Below, in pieces: positions 20,830 through 29,461 of a stretch of 64,000 nt of DNA. A program made the position numbers and the translations under genes. This DNA comes from Edaphobacter flagellatus. Its GTDB lineage: Bacteria > Acidobacteriota > Terriglobia > Terriglobales > Acidobacteriaceae. The first letter of the stretch is position 1, and every line of letters starts with the position of its first letter. The stretch is from NCBI RefSeq assembly GCF_025264665.1, contig NZ_CP073697.1:3453501-3517500 (forward strand), read 5' to 3'. The notes below the pieces were generated by a model. It did not search any database. It was not told the origin of the DNA and saw only the letters and a program-made list of their open reading frames with translations.

Positions 20830-21903
20830 TCACGTAAAACGCGGTGAACGCAGAGGTGAAAAGGGAGTCAGATCGATCTCCGTGCGCTCACCCGCCAGCA
20901 ACTGGCCCATCGCATGTGCCGTTGCCGGGGCCAGCAGAATCCCATTGCGGTAGTGCCCTGTAGCAACAAACTGATTCTCCGCAATCTGGCCCAGCAAAGG
21001 GAGGGAGTCGGCAGTTGCTGGACGCAGCCCGGCCCAGGTCTCCAGTGCAGGCGCATCGGCTAGTGCGGGCAGCAGCTCCACTGCCTGCGAACGAAGCCTG
21101 GCAATGTCAACGGGATGTACCGTCTTATCGAAGCCGGCATTTTCTACGGTTGCTCCGATAATGGCGCGAGTTTCCTCTGCTTCGGCCGTCCGCGGAACTA
21201 TATAGATATCCGGCGTCCGTATGACGAGATGAAGCGGGAGAGAGGGCGGCAGTGCAACAGCCAGCATCTGGCCCTTCCGCGGTGTGACACGTAGATGAGC
21301 AGGAATCGTTGGCGTAAAGCTCCACGCCCCGGTGCAGTCGACGAAACGGGCAGGGGTGAGCACCTCGCCCTTGGCGTGGACCTCGACGCTCTTTGGCCCA
21401 GACCGTGCAAGCCGGATCGGCGTACTGCTGCGCAGGTCGATCGAGGTGGCACGTACGGCTGCAAGCAATGCTGCGGCAAGCTCGCGAGGAGCCAGGCTGT
21501 TTTCATGAAGAAGCAGGAAGTGGCGTCCGGACGTGCGAAGCCCCGGCATCAGCAGCGCGAGCGTGTCGGTGCCAAGCAGCGCCTCTTTAGGAATACGGTG
21601 ATGCTGCGGGTTGATGGCCTGCAGCGTGGTGCAGGTATGAAACGGTACCGGGATACCGCCCAGCTCAAAGATACGATCGAGAAATGCCGGATAGAGCGAC
21701 ACGCTGAGCCGCGATAGTTTAAGCAGCGTCTGTGGATTCTCCGGGTCATTTGACGCCAGCATACCGGCGGCGGCGGTCGATGCTTCGGCGAGTGGCTCTG
21801 CCTGATCGAAGACCGCAACGCGAGCTCCGCGCCGGTGAAGCTCAAGAGCCAAGGACAGGCCGATGAGTCCGGCTCCCGCGATGCAGACATCAGGTTGAGG
21901 CAT
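20830..21903 (-). CDS. thiO: FAD-dependent glycine oxidase ThiO-like
   Basis: 357 aa from ATG 21903 (MPQPDVCIAGAGLIGLSLALEL); an upstream in-frame start at 21957 would put 18 unrelated residues before the dinucleotide-binding fold. The DAO-family FAD motif is at the N-terminus and the signature ATGHYRNGILLAPATAHAM is near the C-terminus, with GLRPATADSLPLLG before it. ThiO oxidises glycine to iminoglycine for the thiazole of thiamine. No thiS, thiG or TPP riboswitch is nearby, so the pathway assignment rests on the motif only; another D-amino-acid-oxidase-like amine oxidase is possible. Confidence 0.82.
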   Translation of the reverse strand: MPQPDVCIAGAGLIGLSLALELHRRGARVAVFDQAEPLAEASTAAAGMLASNDPENPQTLLKLSRLSVSLYPAFLDRIFELGGIPVPFHTCTTLQAINPQHHRIPKEALLGTDTLALLMPGLRTSGRHFLLLHENSLAPRELAAALLAAVRATSIDLRSSTPIRLARSGPKSVEVHAKGEVLTPARFVDCTGAWSFTPTIPAHLRVTPRKGQMLAVALPPSLPLHLVIRTPDIYIVPRTAEAEETRAIIGATVENAGFDKTVHPVDIARLRSQAVELLPALADAPALETWAGLRPATADSLPLLGQIAENQFVATGHYRNGILLAPATAHAMGQLLAGERTEIDLTPFSPLRSPRFT

Positions 21904-22023
21904 ATATTCCAGTCTAGCCGCTCGAGAAGATATAGTCTGAGAGGCAGCATTTTGCACCCGATGGATTTGAGGCTGAATCGAATAGCCGTTCGTCCAAACT
22001 GAGCATCCCCTGAGGAGAAAGCG

Positions 22024-22845
22024 ATGAGTGAAGAAGGATACGTAGAAGAGCGGTCAATCTCCGGAGCGCTGCTGGCGGCGATAGCTGTTTCTCTGCTGGC
22101 CGCACTGGGCGGATTGGTATGGTGCTACTCCCTGCAGAAGGACCTGGGCGTCGCACAGAAGAACCTGGCGGCGGAGACAGAGAAGAATGCTGAACTGTCT
22201 CAGAAGCTGGATGCGACCAACGCGCGCCTGCGGGCTACCAGCGAGACCCTGGGCCAGAGCGTTGGTATGACGCAGAAGCAGATTGAGCTGAAGACGCAGA
22301 GCATCATTGCACAGCAGAAGATAGCCGATGCCCGGCTTGCTGAAGCGCAGGCTGCGACACAGAAGCAGCTGGGCGCAGTCTCCAGCGAGGTATCGACCGT
22401 CAAGACGGATGTCGGCGGCGTGAAGACCGATGTTGCGGCGACGAAGACAGACCTGGAGGCGACGAAGACCCAGTTGACCCGCGTTATGGGCGATGCTGGA
22501 GTGATGAGCGGCCTGATCGCCAAGAATCACGACGAGCTGGAGATCCTGAAGCATAAGGGTGACAGGAACTATTACGAGTTCAGCCTGCAGAAGGGAGCTC
22601 AGCCGACGCTGCTTTCCACGATCAAGCTGCAGTTGAAGAAGGCCGACCAGAAGCACTCCCGATACACGCTTAACGTAAGCGCAGACGACAAGACGATCGA
22701 GAAGAAGGACAAGGGACTCGACGAGCCAGTGCAGTTCTACACCGGCAAAGACCCCGTGTTGTATGAGCTGGTAGTGAACTCGATTGAGAAGAACAAGGTG
22801 TCGGGCTATCTTTCGACGCCGAAGAACAAGCCTGTTGCCCAATAG
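22024..22845 (+). CDS. Membrane-anchored coiled-coil protein of unknown function
   Basis: 273 aa, start ATG 22024 with a strong GAGGAGAAAG upstream. One hydrophobic helix (about residues 13-34, GALLAAIAVSLLAALGGLVWCYS) without a cleavage site is followed by a long coiled coil (about 36-170) rich in Gln/Lys/Ala heptads (SSEVSTVKTDVGGVKTDVAATKTDLEATK in part). A compact C-terminal domain follows: NYYEFSLQKGAQPTLLSTIKLQLKKAD and YTLNVSADDKTIEKK, then VLYELVVNSIEKNKVSGYLSTP. The topology suggests an inner-membrane protein with a periplasmic sensor-like or structural region. I do not recognise the family. Ends in a perfect terminator. Confidence 0.78.
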   Translation: MSEEGYVEERSISGALLAAIAVSLLAALGGLVWCYSLQKDLGVAQKNLAAETEKNAELSQKLDATNARLRATSETLGQSVGMTQKQIELKTQSIIAQQKIADARLAEAQAATQKQLGAVSSEVSTVKTDVGGVKTDVAATKTDLEATKTQLTRVMGDAGVMSGLIAKNHDELEILKHKGDRNYYEFSLQKGAQPTLLSTIKLQLKKADQKHSRYTLNVSADDKTIEKKDKGLDEPVQFYTGKDPVLYELVVNSIEKNKVSGYLSTPKNKPVAQ

Positions 22846-22865
22846 CTGAAAGTTGCACCAACGCA

Positions 22866-22895
22866 GAACGGGGGACGCTTTGGCGTCCCCCGTTC
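22866..22895. terminator. Bidirectional terminator
   Basis: Perfect 13-bp stem GAACGGGGGACGC / GCGTCCCCCGTTC with loop TTTG, followed by TTGCTTTG. It separates the convergent coiled-coil gene and the Lys/Ala peptide gene. Confidence 0.9.
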
Positions 22896-22914
22896 TTGCT
22901 TTGCCTGTGGTTGT

Positions 22915-22983
22915 TTACTTCTTCTTGGCTGCCTTCTTAGCTGCTTTCTTCGCGGGCTTTTTTGCTGCCTTCTTGGTTGCCAT
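22915..22983 (-). CDS. 22-residue Lys/Ala-rich histone-tail-like peptide
   Basis: A complete mini-gene on the minus strand: ATG 22983, stop TAA at 22915, product beginning MATKKAAKKPAKKAAKK and ending KKK. Just over half the residues are Lys, the rest Ala and one Pro, Thr and Met. AGGGAG lies about 10 bp before the ATG, and the terminator at 22866 lies just after the stop, so this looks like a free-standing gene and not a shadow. The AAKK repeat is like the C-terminal tails of bacterial HU or histone-H1-like proteins, which bind DNA non-specifically; here no globular domain is attached. Nucleoid binding is inference. Too short for length-based gene finders. Confidence 0.7.
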   Translation of the reverse strand: MATKKAAKKPAKKAAKKAAKKK

Positions 22984-23239
22984 TTGCCTATTCTCCCTAG
23001 TGATTAGACATCGACTACACAACAACGCTGCATTGCAGCTAACGAAGGTATAGATTTACGAAAATTTACTGTCAAGAAAAATCGGATGCTTTGCGAAATT
23101 TTTTTTGAGCGGATGAAGCTGGGAACAGGAAGCGTTACTCACACTTTTGCGTCATACGAAGTGCGCGCTCCTCTGCAACACGTATGCGATGCAACTTATA
23201 CTGGCGCGTCTGGTCTTTGATGCACGAAGGAGAATTTCA

Positions 23240-24427
23240 ATGAACGATGTCGTGATTGTGTCGGCGGTGCGAACACCAGTAGGCAAATTTCAAGGTGCTC
23301 TCTCTGATCTTTCCGCGATAGAGCTGGGAGCAATCGCAGTGCGCGAGTCAGTGCGAAAAGCCTCTGCCGATGCGGGTTTTAGCGCTTCTGTCGATGAGTG
23401 CATCATGGGCTGCGTTCTTCCTGCGGGTCTCGGTCAGAACCCTGCGCGACAGGCTGCGCTGCGTGGCGGACTCAGCGATACCGTCTCTGCGCTGACGATC
23501 AACATGGTGTGCGGAAGCGGTCTGCGTGCTATCGCTCTTGCGGCGCAAAACATTATGACGGGTGATGCCGAGGTTGTCGTCGCCGGCGGTATGGAGTCGA
23601 TGTCGAACGCTCCGTACCTTCTGCCGGCAGCGCGCAAGGGAATGCGCATGGGCGACTCCGCCGCGGTCGATTCAATGGTCCGCGACGGTCTGTGGTGCGC
23701 CTGCGAGAACTATCACATGGGCATCACCGGCGAGAACGTCGCGGAGAAGCACAGCATCACGCGCGAAGAACAGGATCGCTACGCGCTCGAATCACACCGC
23801 CGTGCTGCGGCCGCCTGGCGCGAAGGCCGCTTCGACGCCGAGGTCATTCCGGTTGAAGTTGCAGGCAAGAAGGGCGCTGTCACCGTGGTGAAGCGTGATG
23901 AAAGCGTGCGCGAGGATGCAACACTTGAAGCATTAGCTGCTTTGAAGCCCGCTTTCAAAAAGGATGGGACGGTCACCGCCGGCAATGCTCCTGGAGTGAA
24001 CGATGCAGCCGCAGCAGTGGTTGTGATGTCGGCAACGAAGGCTAAAGCACTGGGGCTGAAGCCATTGGTGACGATCAAGGCACACGCCACCAGCGGTGTC
24101 GCGCCGAAGTGGGTGATGCTGGCTCCCGTAACCGGAGTCCAGAACGTGCTGAGGAAGGCGGGATGGGACCGCGACGAAGTCGATCTGTATGAACTGAATG
24201 AGGCCTTCAGCGTGCAGGCTCTGGGGGTAACGAAAGAGCTTGGCTTGTCGCTCGACAACGTGAATGTGAACGGCGGAGCTGTGGCGATCGGACATCCGAT
24301 CGGAGCCAGCGGAGCCCGTGTGCTGGTGACGCTGGTTCACGAGATGATCCGGCGGGATGTGAAGAAGGGCGTCGCAGCGCTTTGCTTGGGAGGCGGAAAT
24401 TCGGTTGCTTTAGCGGTAGAACGGTGA
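23240..24427 (+). CDS. Acetyl-CoA acetyltransferase (thiolase)
   Basis: 395 aa from ATG 23240 ([21 protein letters not shown]), with GAAGGAGA about 7 bp upstream; an upstream in-frame start at 23147 adds 31 residues outside the fold. Thiolase motifs: [16 protein letters not shown] (acyl-accepting Cys), [31 protein letters not shown] (His) and [13 protein letters not shown] (second Cys; the common form is CxGGGQG). Interconverts acetoacetyl-CoA and two acetyl-CoA, or cleaves longer 3-ketoacyl-CoAs. No other beta-oxidation or PHB gene is adjacent. The next gene starts 4 bp after its stop, suggesting one transcript. Confidence 0.94.
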   Translation: MNDVVIVSAVRTPVGKFQGALSDLSAIELGAIAVRESVRKASADAGFSASVDECIMGCVLPAGLGQNPARQAALRGGLSDTVSALTINMVCGSGLRAIALAAQNIMTGDAEVVVAGGMESMSNAPYLLPAARKGMRMGDSAAVDSMVRDGLWCACENYHMGITGENVAEKHSITREEQDRYALESHRRAAAAWREGRFDAEVIPVEVAGKKGAVTVVKRDESVREDATLEALAALKPAFKKDGTVTAGNAPGVNDAAAAVVVMSATKAKALGLKPLVTIKAHATSGVAPKWVMLAPVTGVQNVLRKAGWDRDEVDLYELNEAFSVQALGVTKELGLSLDNVNVNGGAVAIGHPIGASGARVLVTLVHEMIRRDVKKGVAALCLGGGNSVALAVER

Positions 24428-24431
24428 ATGT

Positions 24432-25049
24432 ATGCGCCAAAAAATACTTCTGCGTTTTGGACTCACTGTGTCGATGTTATTCCTCGCTGAGAAGCGAGGA
24501 CAAGGGCAAGTGTTGCCACCAAACACCGGAGACACGTGCAGCAACGTAACAATGCTTGATTCGAGGCCTTTCTCAGTGCTTTCGACAAGTGTTAAGTCGG
24601 AGATACGTAAAGCCCTGGCACCCGATATTCTGGCTTTTGCCAAAGCTACCGGCATCTCTAGGGAAGACGGGTTCGATCTAGACAAGGTCAGACTGGATGC
24701 ACTTCAGATACCGGTAAACAACAAGAAGAACAAGCTCTACATTGTTCACTGGGGCGATATGCTGTTTGGAGTCAACGGTGCAATCTGGATCGTTGAGGTG
24801 AATTCCCATAAGGGCCGAAACCTAATAGCGCCGGATGAAGGTAGGAACCGTGGAAGATCCTTCTCCGGCTGGGGCATGCAGACTCTCTCCAGCGAAAATG
24901 GGTCTTACCCCGAGCTTATGTTCGCATCAAAGGGATACTACGCGGGCGGTGGGGCGAAGGCCGATGCGCAATGTGTGCGGAAGGTAGGGGCGTTCTACAA
25001 AATTAATACATGCCCAGCAGGTTGCGACGACAATCTGAATAGCAGGTAA
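24432..25049 (+). CDS. Putative exported protein of unknown function
   Basis: 205 aa starting at ATG 24432, 4 bp after the thiolase stop. The first about 25 residues (MRQKILLRFGLTVSMLFLAEKRGQGQ) could be a weak signal peptide, though the charged AEKR after the hydrophobic core is atypical. The mature part has four Cys (DTCSN, AQCVR, NTCPAGCDD) compatible with two disulfides, a long amphipathic region and a compact WGDMLFGVNGAIWIVEVNSHKGR core. I do not recognise a family. Base composition is slightly more AT-rich than its neighbours, which may indicate later acquisition. Convergent with sdaA 16 bp away; no terminator is visible between them. Confidence 0.68.
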   Translation: MRQKILLRFGLTVSMLFLAEKRGQGQVLPPNTGDTCSNVTMLDSRPFSVLSTSVKSEIRKALAPDILAFAKATGISREDGFDLDKVRLDALQIPVNNKKNKLYIVHWGDMLFGVNGAIWIVEVNSHKGRNLIAPDEGRNRGRSFSGWGMQTLSSENGSYPELMFASKGYYAGGGAKADAQCVRKVGAFYKINTCPAGCDDNLNSR

Positions 25050-25065
25050 TCGACTTGCAAATTAG

Positions 25066-26511
25066 TTAGCACTCAATGATGTTCAGCGCGAGTCCGGCGA
25101 GCGACGTCTCCTTGTAGCGGGACTGCATATCGAGTCCAGTCTGGTACATCGTTGCGATTACCTGGTCGAGCGACAGCTTGTGGCCTAGCGTCTCGTGCAT
25201 GGCCATGCGGGTAGCGTTGATGGCTTTTACGGCTCCCATGCCATTGCGTTCGATGCAGGGTATCTGGACAAGCCCGCCGATGGGGTCGCAGGTCATGCCG
25301 AGGTTGTGTTCCATGGCGATCTCGGCGGCGTGTTCAACCTGATCGTTTGTTCCTCCCAAGGCTGCGACCAGTCCACCTGCGGCCATCGAACAGGCGACGC
25401 CGACCTCGCCCTGGCAGCCGACCTCAGCGCCGGAGATCGAGGCGTTCTCCTTATAGAGGATGCCGATGGCGGCTGCAGTGAGGAAGTAGCGGACGATGCC
25501 TTCTTCGTTGGCTCCGTCGATAAAGCGCATGTAGTAGTGGCCGATGGCGGGGATGACGCCTGCGGCTCCGTTTGTTGGCGCGGTGACGACGCGGCCTCCG
25601 GCGGCATTTTCTTCGTTGACGGCCATTGCATAGACGGTGACCCAATCCATCGGCGCAAGTGGATCTTTGGAGCCTTCCGTCTCGAGCCGTCGAGCCAGTC
25701 GCGGAGCACGGCGACGGACGTTAAGACCTCCGGGAAGAATGCCTTCGGTGGCGAGACCGCGTTCGGTGCACTGCTGCATCGTTCGCCAGATGGTAAGGAT
25801 GCTGGCTTTGACCTTGGCTTCCGAGGTTGTCACCAATATGCTGTTTGCCGGTTGCGGCCGGTTGATGGTGATGTCGGAAAGTAGTGCGACTTCATTGGCT
25901 AGCAGCAGTTCGGCAATCGAGAGGTTGTGCTGCTTTGCAGTTGCCAGCAGGTTAACAGCGCTGCGGAACGGATACGGGACTTGCCGGGTTGTGGATGCGG
26001 CCGAGTTTTGCTGTGCTTCGAATTCGGCGGCGGAGAGGATGAAACCTCCTCCGATGGAGTAGAAGACATCCTGTGCGAGCAATGCTCCGGCGCTGTCGAA
26101 GGCCGAGAAGCGCATTCCGTTCGGATGTGTCGGCTTATCCGCATCGGGATACATCTGGTCGCGGTGGAAGATCAGGTGCTCAGCTTCGGTAAAGGGAATC
26201 GCCTCAAGGTCGAGGAGGTAGAGCGTTCCAGTGTCGCGAATGGCGGCGAGCTCAGCCTCGATGATGGCTGGATCGACCGTGTCGGGCGCTTCGCCATTGA
26301 GGCCGAGAAGGATGGCGCGGTCGGTTCCGTGTCCGTGTCCTGTAAGGGCGAGCGAGCCGTAGAGATCGACGGTGACGCGGGCGACGTCGGTGAGTTGGCT
26401 CTTGGCGTCGAGTGACTGGACAAAGCGGAGTGCCGCGCGCATCGGGCCGACGGTGTGAGAACTTGAGGGGCCGATGCCGATCTTGAAGAGCTCGAAGAGA
26501 CTGGTATTCAC
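25066..26511 (-). CDS. sdaA: L-serine ammonia-lyase (single-chain, Fe-S type)
   Basis: 481 aa, start ATG 26511. Deaminates L-serine to pyruvate and ammonia with an oxygen-sensitive [4Fe-4S] cluster. The beta-type domain is N-terminal ([22 protein letters not shown]), then the alpha-type domain with [32 protein letters not shown] and [19 protein letters not shown], whose cysteines ligate the cluster. Normal length for the one-chain bacterial enzyme (E. coli SdaA/SdaB about 455 aa). Divergent from the YifB gene; no glycine-cleavage or serine-transport genes nearby. Confidence 0.95.
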   Translation of the reverse strand: MNTSLFELFKIGIGPSSSHTVGPMRAALRFVQSLDAKSQLTDVARVTVDLYGSLALTGHGHGTDRAILLGLNGEAPDTVDPAIIEAELAAIRDTGTLYLLDLEAIPFTEAEHLIFHRDQMYPDADKPTHPNGMRFSAFDSAGALLAQDVFYSIGGGFILSAAEFEAQQNSAASTTRQVPYPFRSAVNLLATAKQHNLSIAELLLANEVALLSDITINRPQPANSILVTTSEAKVKASILTIWRTMQQCTERGLATEGILPGGLNVRRRAPRLARRLETEGSKDPLAPMDWVTVYAMAVNEENAAGGRVVTAPTNGAAGVIPAIGHYYMRFIDGANEEGIVRYFLTAAAIGILYKENASISGAEVGCQGEVGVACSMAAGGLVAALGGTNDQVEHAAEIAMEHNLGMTCDPIGGLVQIPCIERNGMGAVKAINATRMAMHETLGHKLSLDQVIATMYQTGLDMQSRYKETSLAGLALNIIEC

Positions 26512-26611
26512 GGTGACTATTGTAGGCGTGAAGGATGAAGAGCGGCGTGCTGCTGTCCAGCCTTTGGGAGAGTTCTGCGACCTTTGTGCAGGCTGAGGAT
26601 GCGGAGCCGGA

Positions 26612-26620
26612 TGCTATACT
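26612..26620 (+). promoter_or_regulatory. Candidate extended -10 promoter for the YifB gene
   Basis: TGCTATACT, an extended -10 (TGnTATAMT), about 56 bp before ATG 26676. No good -35 is present. Its position downstream of the first in-frame start (26535) supports the later start codon. The identical 9-mer occurs before the GH172 gene (44508). Confidence 0.35.
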
Positions 26621-26675
26621 CGGCGAACATTCATCGCTTGAATATTTACTGCCTCAAGGACACATCAGGCTTACG

Positions 26676-28265
26676 ATGCTTTTCAAGGCCCGCAGTGCAG
26701 CTGTCTATGGAATCGATGCTCACCTGATCGATGTTGAGATCGACTTCTCCCAGATCAAACTCGACAAAGAGATTTTCAGCACGGTCGGCCTGCCGGATGC
26801 AGCGGTGCGTGAGAGCCGCGACCGTGTGCGGTCGGCAATCAAGAACTCCGGCTTCGAGATTCCTCCGACGCGGATCACGATCAATCTGGCACCTGCTGAT
26901 CTGAAGAAGGAGGGTTCGGGCTTCGACCTTCCGATTGCCATCGGAATCCTGGGAGCTTATGGCGCGCTGGCGATCAGCGATCTAAGCGACTTCCTGCTGG
27001 TAGGCGAACTTGGGCTCGATGGAACGGTTCGCGCCGTTCCGGGAATGTTGCCGATTGCGGTGGCGGCGCGCGCAAACGGGATCAGAAACCTGATCGTTCC
27101 AGCCAGCAACGCGCGTGAGGCTGCCGTGGTTGAAGGCGTGAATGTCTATGCGGTGAAGACGCTGCTCGAGGTGCGTGAGCTGCTGAACGCCTCGGCGAAC
27201 GGAGCAGCTGGCGTGTCTCCGCTGCAGATGCAGGCGAGCGCGCTGCTGGAAGAGACACAGCATTTTCCTTTCGACTTCAAGGACGTTCGCGGACAGCATG
27301 TTGCCAAGCGCGCGCTTGAGGTGGCGGCTGCAGGCGGACATAACATCCTGATGATCGGGCCTCCAGGCTCGGGTAAGACGATGCTGGCGAAGCGACTGCC
27401 TTCGATTCTGGCTCCTCTGAAGTTTGAGGAGGCGCTGGAGACGACGAAGATTCATTCGGTCGCAGGCGTTCTGGACGGCGAGCAGGGGTTGGTTGCGCAT
27501 CGGCCGTTTCGGTCACCGCACCATACGATCTCGGATGCGGGGTTGATTGGCGGAGGAATGGTTCCGCGGCCGGGCGAGGTTTCGCTGGCGCATAACGGGT
27601 TGCTCTTCCTGGATGAGTTGCCGGAGTTTCCTCGCAATGTACTCGAGGTGCTGCGGCAGCCGCTCGAAGATGGTACGGTGACGATCTCGCGGGCGGCGAT
27701 GAGTTTGAGCTTTCCGGCTCGGTTTATGCTCGCGGCGGCGATGAATCCGTGTCCCTGCGGTTATTTCAACGACAGGCGTCGAGAGTGCATGTGTACGCCG
27801 CCGATGATCCAGCGGTATGTTTCGAAGGTTTCGGGGCCTCTGCTGGACAGGATCGACATCCATATAGAGGTTCCGGCGGTCGAGTACAAGGAGCTTCGCG
27901 GTGGTGCAGCGGCTGAGGGCTCGACGGAGATTCGCGAGCGGGTTCTGGCGGCTCGGCAGCGGCAGCATGATCGGTTTGGCGAAGTCGAGTTGAAGAACGG
28001 CGCAGGCAAGTCGAAGGTGCGGCGCGTCTTTTCGAACGCGCAGATGACGACGCAGCAGATCCGTACGTTCTGTGTGCTGGAGCCGGAGGCCGAGCGGATG
28101 CTGGAGCGGGCGATGCAGCAGCAGGGGCTCAGCGCTCGTGCGCATGACCGGATCTTGAAGGTGGCGCGGACGGTTGCCGATCTGGATGGCGCCGGGAATG
28201 TGGGGACGAAACATATCGCCGAGGCGATCCAATATCGCACACTGGACAGGGGCTACTGGTCGTAA
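26676..28265 (+). CDS. YifB/ComM-family Mg-chelatase-like AAA+ ATPase
   Basis: 529 aa from ATG 26676 ([23 protein letters not shown], the usual family N-terminus); an upstream in-frame start adds 47 unrelated residues and lies upstream of a candidate promoter. Domains: N-terminal ChlI/Lon-like S5 fold (about 1-185, [15 protein letters not shown] and GSGFDLPIA), Mg-chelatase AAA+ core (about 195-400; Walker [39 protein letters not shown], Walker [11 protein letters not shown]), a Cys-bearing [19 protein letters not shown], and a C-terminal helical lid (about 440-529). In other bacteria ComM is a branch-migration helicase that extends recombination during natural transformation. Followed by an AT-rich inverted repeat and a terminator. 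Confidence 0.93.
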   Translation: MLFKARSAAVYGIDAHLIDVEIDFSQIKLDKEIFSTVGLPDAAVRESRDRVRSAIKNSGFEIPPTRITINLAPADLKKEGSGFDLPIAIGILGAYGALAISDLSDFLLVGELGLDGTVRAVPGMLPIAVAARANGIRNLIVPASNAREAAVVEGVNVYAVKTLLEVRELLNASANGAAGVSPLQMQASALLEETQHFPFDFKDVRGQHVAKRALEVAAAGGHNILMIGPPGSGKTMLAKRLPSILAPLKFEEALETTKIHSVAGVLDGEQGLVAHRPFRSPHHTISDAGLIGGGMVPRPGEVSLAHNGLLFLDELPEFPRNVLEVLRQPLEDGTVTISRAAMSLSFPARFMLAAAMNPCPCGYFNDRRRECMCTPPMIQRYVSKVSGPLLDRIDIHIEVPAVEYKELRGGAAAEGSTEIRERVLAARQRQHDRFGEVELKNGAGKSKVRRVFSNAQMTTQQIRTFCVLEPEAERMLERAMQQQGLSARAHDRILKVARTVADLDGAGNVGTKHIAEAIQYRTLDRGYWS

Positions 28266-28304
28266 ACGAACACGTACCCCCTCCCCCCGGGGATATTTTA
28301 TAAA

Positions 28305-28362
28305 CCACCTGTTTTCAGTTATTTATTCGATTTGCACAAGATAAAATATTGAAAACAGATGG
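28305..28362. repeat. AT-rich inverted repeat after the YifB gene
   Basis: CCACCTGTTTTCA (28305-28317) and TGAAAACAGATGG (28350-28362) are inverted copies with one mismatch, separated by 32 bp that are almost all A/T. Similarity extends a few bases outward on both sides. It may be an operator, a degenerate terminator or a small mobile-element remnant. Confidence 0.7.
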
Positions 28363-28393
28363 CTTAATACCAAAAATATTGATTCTAAAAGGG

Positions 28394-28420
28394 AAGGCCC
28401 TGCTGTAGAGGCAGGGCCTT
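28394..28420. terminator. Intrinsic terminator downstream of the YifB gene
   Basis: AAGGCCCTGC / GCAGGGCCTT, a 10-bp stem with loop TGTAGAG, followed by TCTGGCTT and preceded by AAAAGGG. Confidence 0.75.
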
Positions 28421-29078
28421 TCTGGCTTGACTATGGTTTAAGTATAGCGAATGCGTGGGGAGGAATCGGCACTTTTTTTGAGCTCTATTTCCTTTCTATT
28501 CTGTGAGTTGAGAAAACAGGGGGCTTGACAGAAAAAGAGCCGCCGACGGTGCCTGAGGGTGCGAAAGAGATTCTGTTTCTGGAAGATTTGTTTATCTACA
28601 CTTTCAAAAATAAATATTGACCTGAAGGCTAGAACGATTTACTTTTTTTGAGGTCGAGGATGCTGGCGCGGCTCTGAGAGGAGCCAGCCGAATCCAGGAG
28701 GCATCCGACACCGCTTGCTCGAAGATTCAGGCTCGAGTGTAGTTTCTCTGCTTGCTTTGCTCCTACCTTCGACGCTGTTGGATGGCGATTACAGGGCAGA
28801 CAGGGGTTGGTGTAACGCGTTGCTCATGAAGGGGCTGACGCGGGTAGCTGGTCTACGCTTATAAAACGGCGGATCGTTTTTGGATTGATAGAGTTAGCAG
28901 TTTTTAGCAGAAGAAAAGCTGAACCCTTTTTGTGGTGTTCAGCGTCTAAAAAGATGTGGTGGGAGCCGAGATGGACTTGTGGCCCTGCCAAGGTAGCAGG
29001 TAGTTGAAACAGATTGCGAGCATGGGTCCTAAGAAGCAGGATCGGCTTGCGACAAAGATTGAAGACAAGGAGAAGATG

Positions 29079-29300
29079 ATGCGCTCAGACCTTATTTTTG
29101 GAGCCCTCACTCACGTAAAGAACCGCTACGAGCTCTGTCAGCTGGCGTCGAAGGCGACCCGCAAGCTGCACCGGCCGAACACCCGCCTGCAGGACACGAC
29201 CAACGAGGTGCTGGACCGCTTCAAGGATGCGGTTCCTGTTGCTTCGGCGTTCGAGGCGCCGGTAGAGAAGGTTCACGTTCAGGAACGCCGCGCGGCTTAA
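29079..29300 (+). CDS. rpoZ: RNA polymerase omega subunit RpoZ
   Basis: 73 aa from ATG 29079, 6 bp after AAGGAG (29068-29073 region); tandem ATG at 29076 and in-frame starts at 29004 and 29022 would lengthen the N-terminus by up to 25 residues. MRSDLIFGALTHVKNRYELCQLASKATRKLHRPN matches the omega family: the NRYEL helix followed by the AxRA/RKL-type helix that clamps the beta' C-terminus. The last 25 residues are variable. It precedes rho by 161 bp on the same strand, so core transcription machinery and termination factor are side by side. Confidence 0.82.
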   Translation: MRSDLIFGALTHVKNRYELCQLASKATRKLHRPNTRLQDTTNEVLDRFKDAVPVASAFEAPVEKVHVQERRAA

Positions 29301-29308
29301 CGCGCGGC
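29287..29308 (+). promoter_or_regulatory. GC-rich hairpin at the rpoZ stop codon
   Basis: GCCGCGCG GCTTAA CGCGCGGC, an 8-bp pure G/C stem whose loop holds the rpoZ stop. No U-tract follows, so it is not a standard intrinsic terminator; it may stabilise the rpoZ 3' end or pause polymerase before the C-rich rho leader. Confidence 0.5.
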
Positions 29309-29445
29309 AGTTCTTCCCCCACTGACCCCAACCCCTAATCCGCACGACCCCAAATCCCCCGAAAACTGAATACTCCCGCAGGACACTCCGCAAGACCCCT
29401 CCGTCAGGCAGATCCCGCCGAAGGTTTCAAAACATCCCCCCTATT
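29309..29445 (+). promoter_or_regulatory. C-rich, G-poor rho leader, candidate rut site
   Basis: The stretch between rpoZ and rho is strongly C-rich and G-poor with repeated CCCC/CCCCC runs (CTTCCCCCACTGACCCCAAC, AAATCCCCCG, ACATCCCCCC) and little obvious structure, which are the features of Rho-utilisation sites. Known rho genes are often autoregulated by Rho-dependent attenuation in the leader. The assignment is inference from composition and position. Confidence 0.55.
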
Positions 29446-29461
29446 GATCGCAAGGTAAACC

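Larger units (their letters stand above)
28266..29078. other. 813-bp non-coding block before rpoZ
   Basis: No convincing ORF. From left to right it holds a C-run followed by a sharply AT-rich stretch with a 13-bp inverted repeat (28305-28362), a terminator (28394-28420), T-rich stretches at 28472-28500 and 28642-28650, a compact multi-hairpin segment at 28658-28706 (GGATGC / GCATCC closing GGCTC / GAGCC) and a GCTGAAC / GTTCAGC hairpin near 28918-28944. The last about 300 bases are probably the promoter and leader of rpoZ; the structured part could encode a small RNA. I cannot match it to a known RNA family by eye. Confidence 0.5.

Noticed and set aside
22853..23053. 66-aa plus-strand frame with a Phe/Ala-rich hydrophobic stretch (FLAAFLAAFF)
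   Set aside because: The hydrophobic run is only the reverse complement of the AAKK codons of the Lys/Ala peptide gene, whose strand has the ribosome-binding site and terminator.
28525..28620. 31-codon TTG-start frame in the gap before rpoZ (MTEKEPPTVPEG...)
   Set aside because: The AGGGGG before it is too close to the start, the start is TTG, and no independent support exists; kept only as a possibility.
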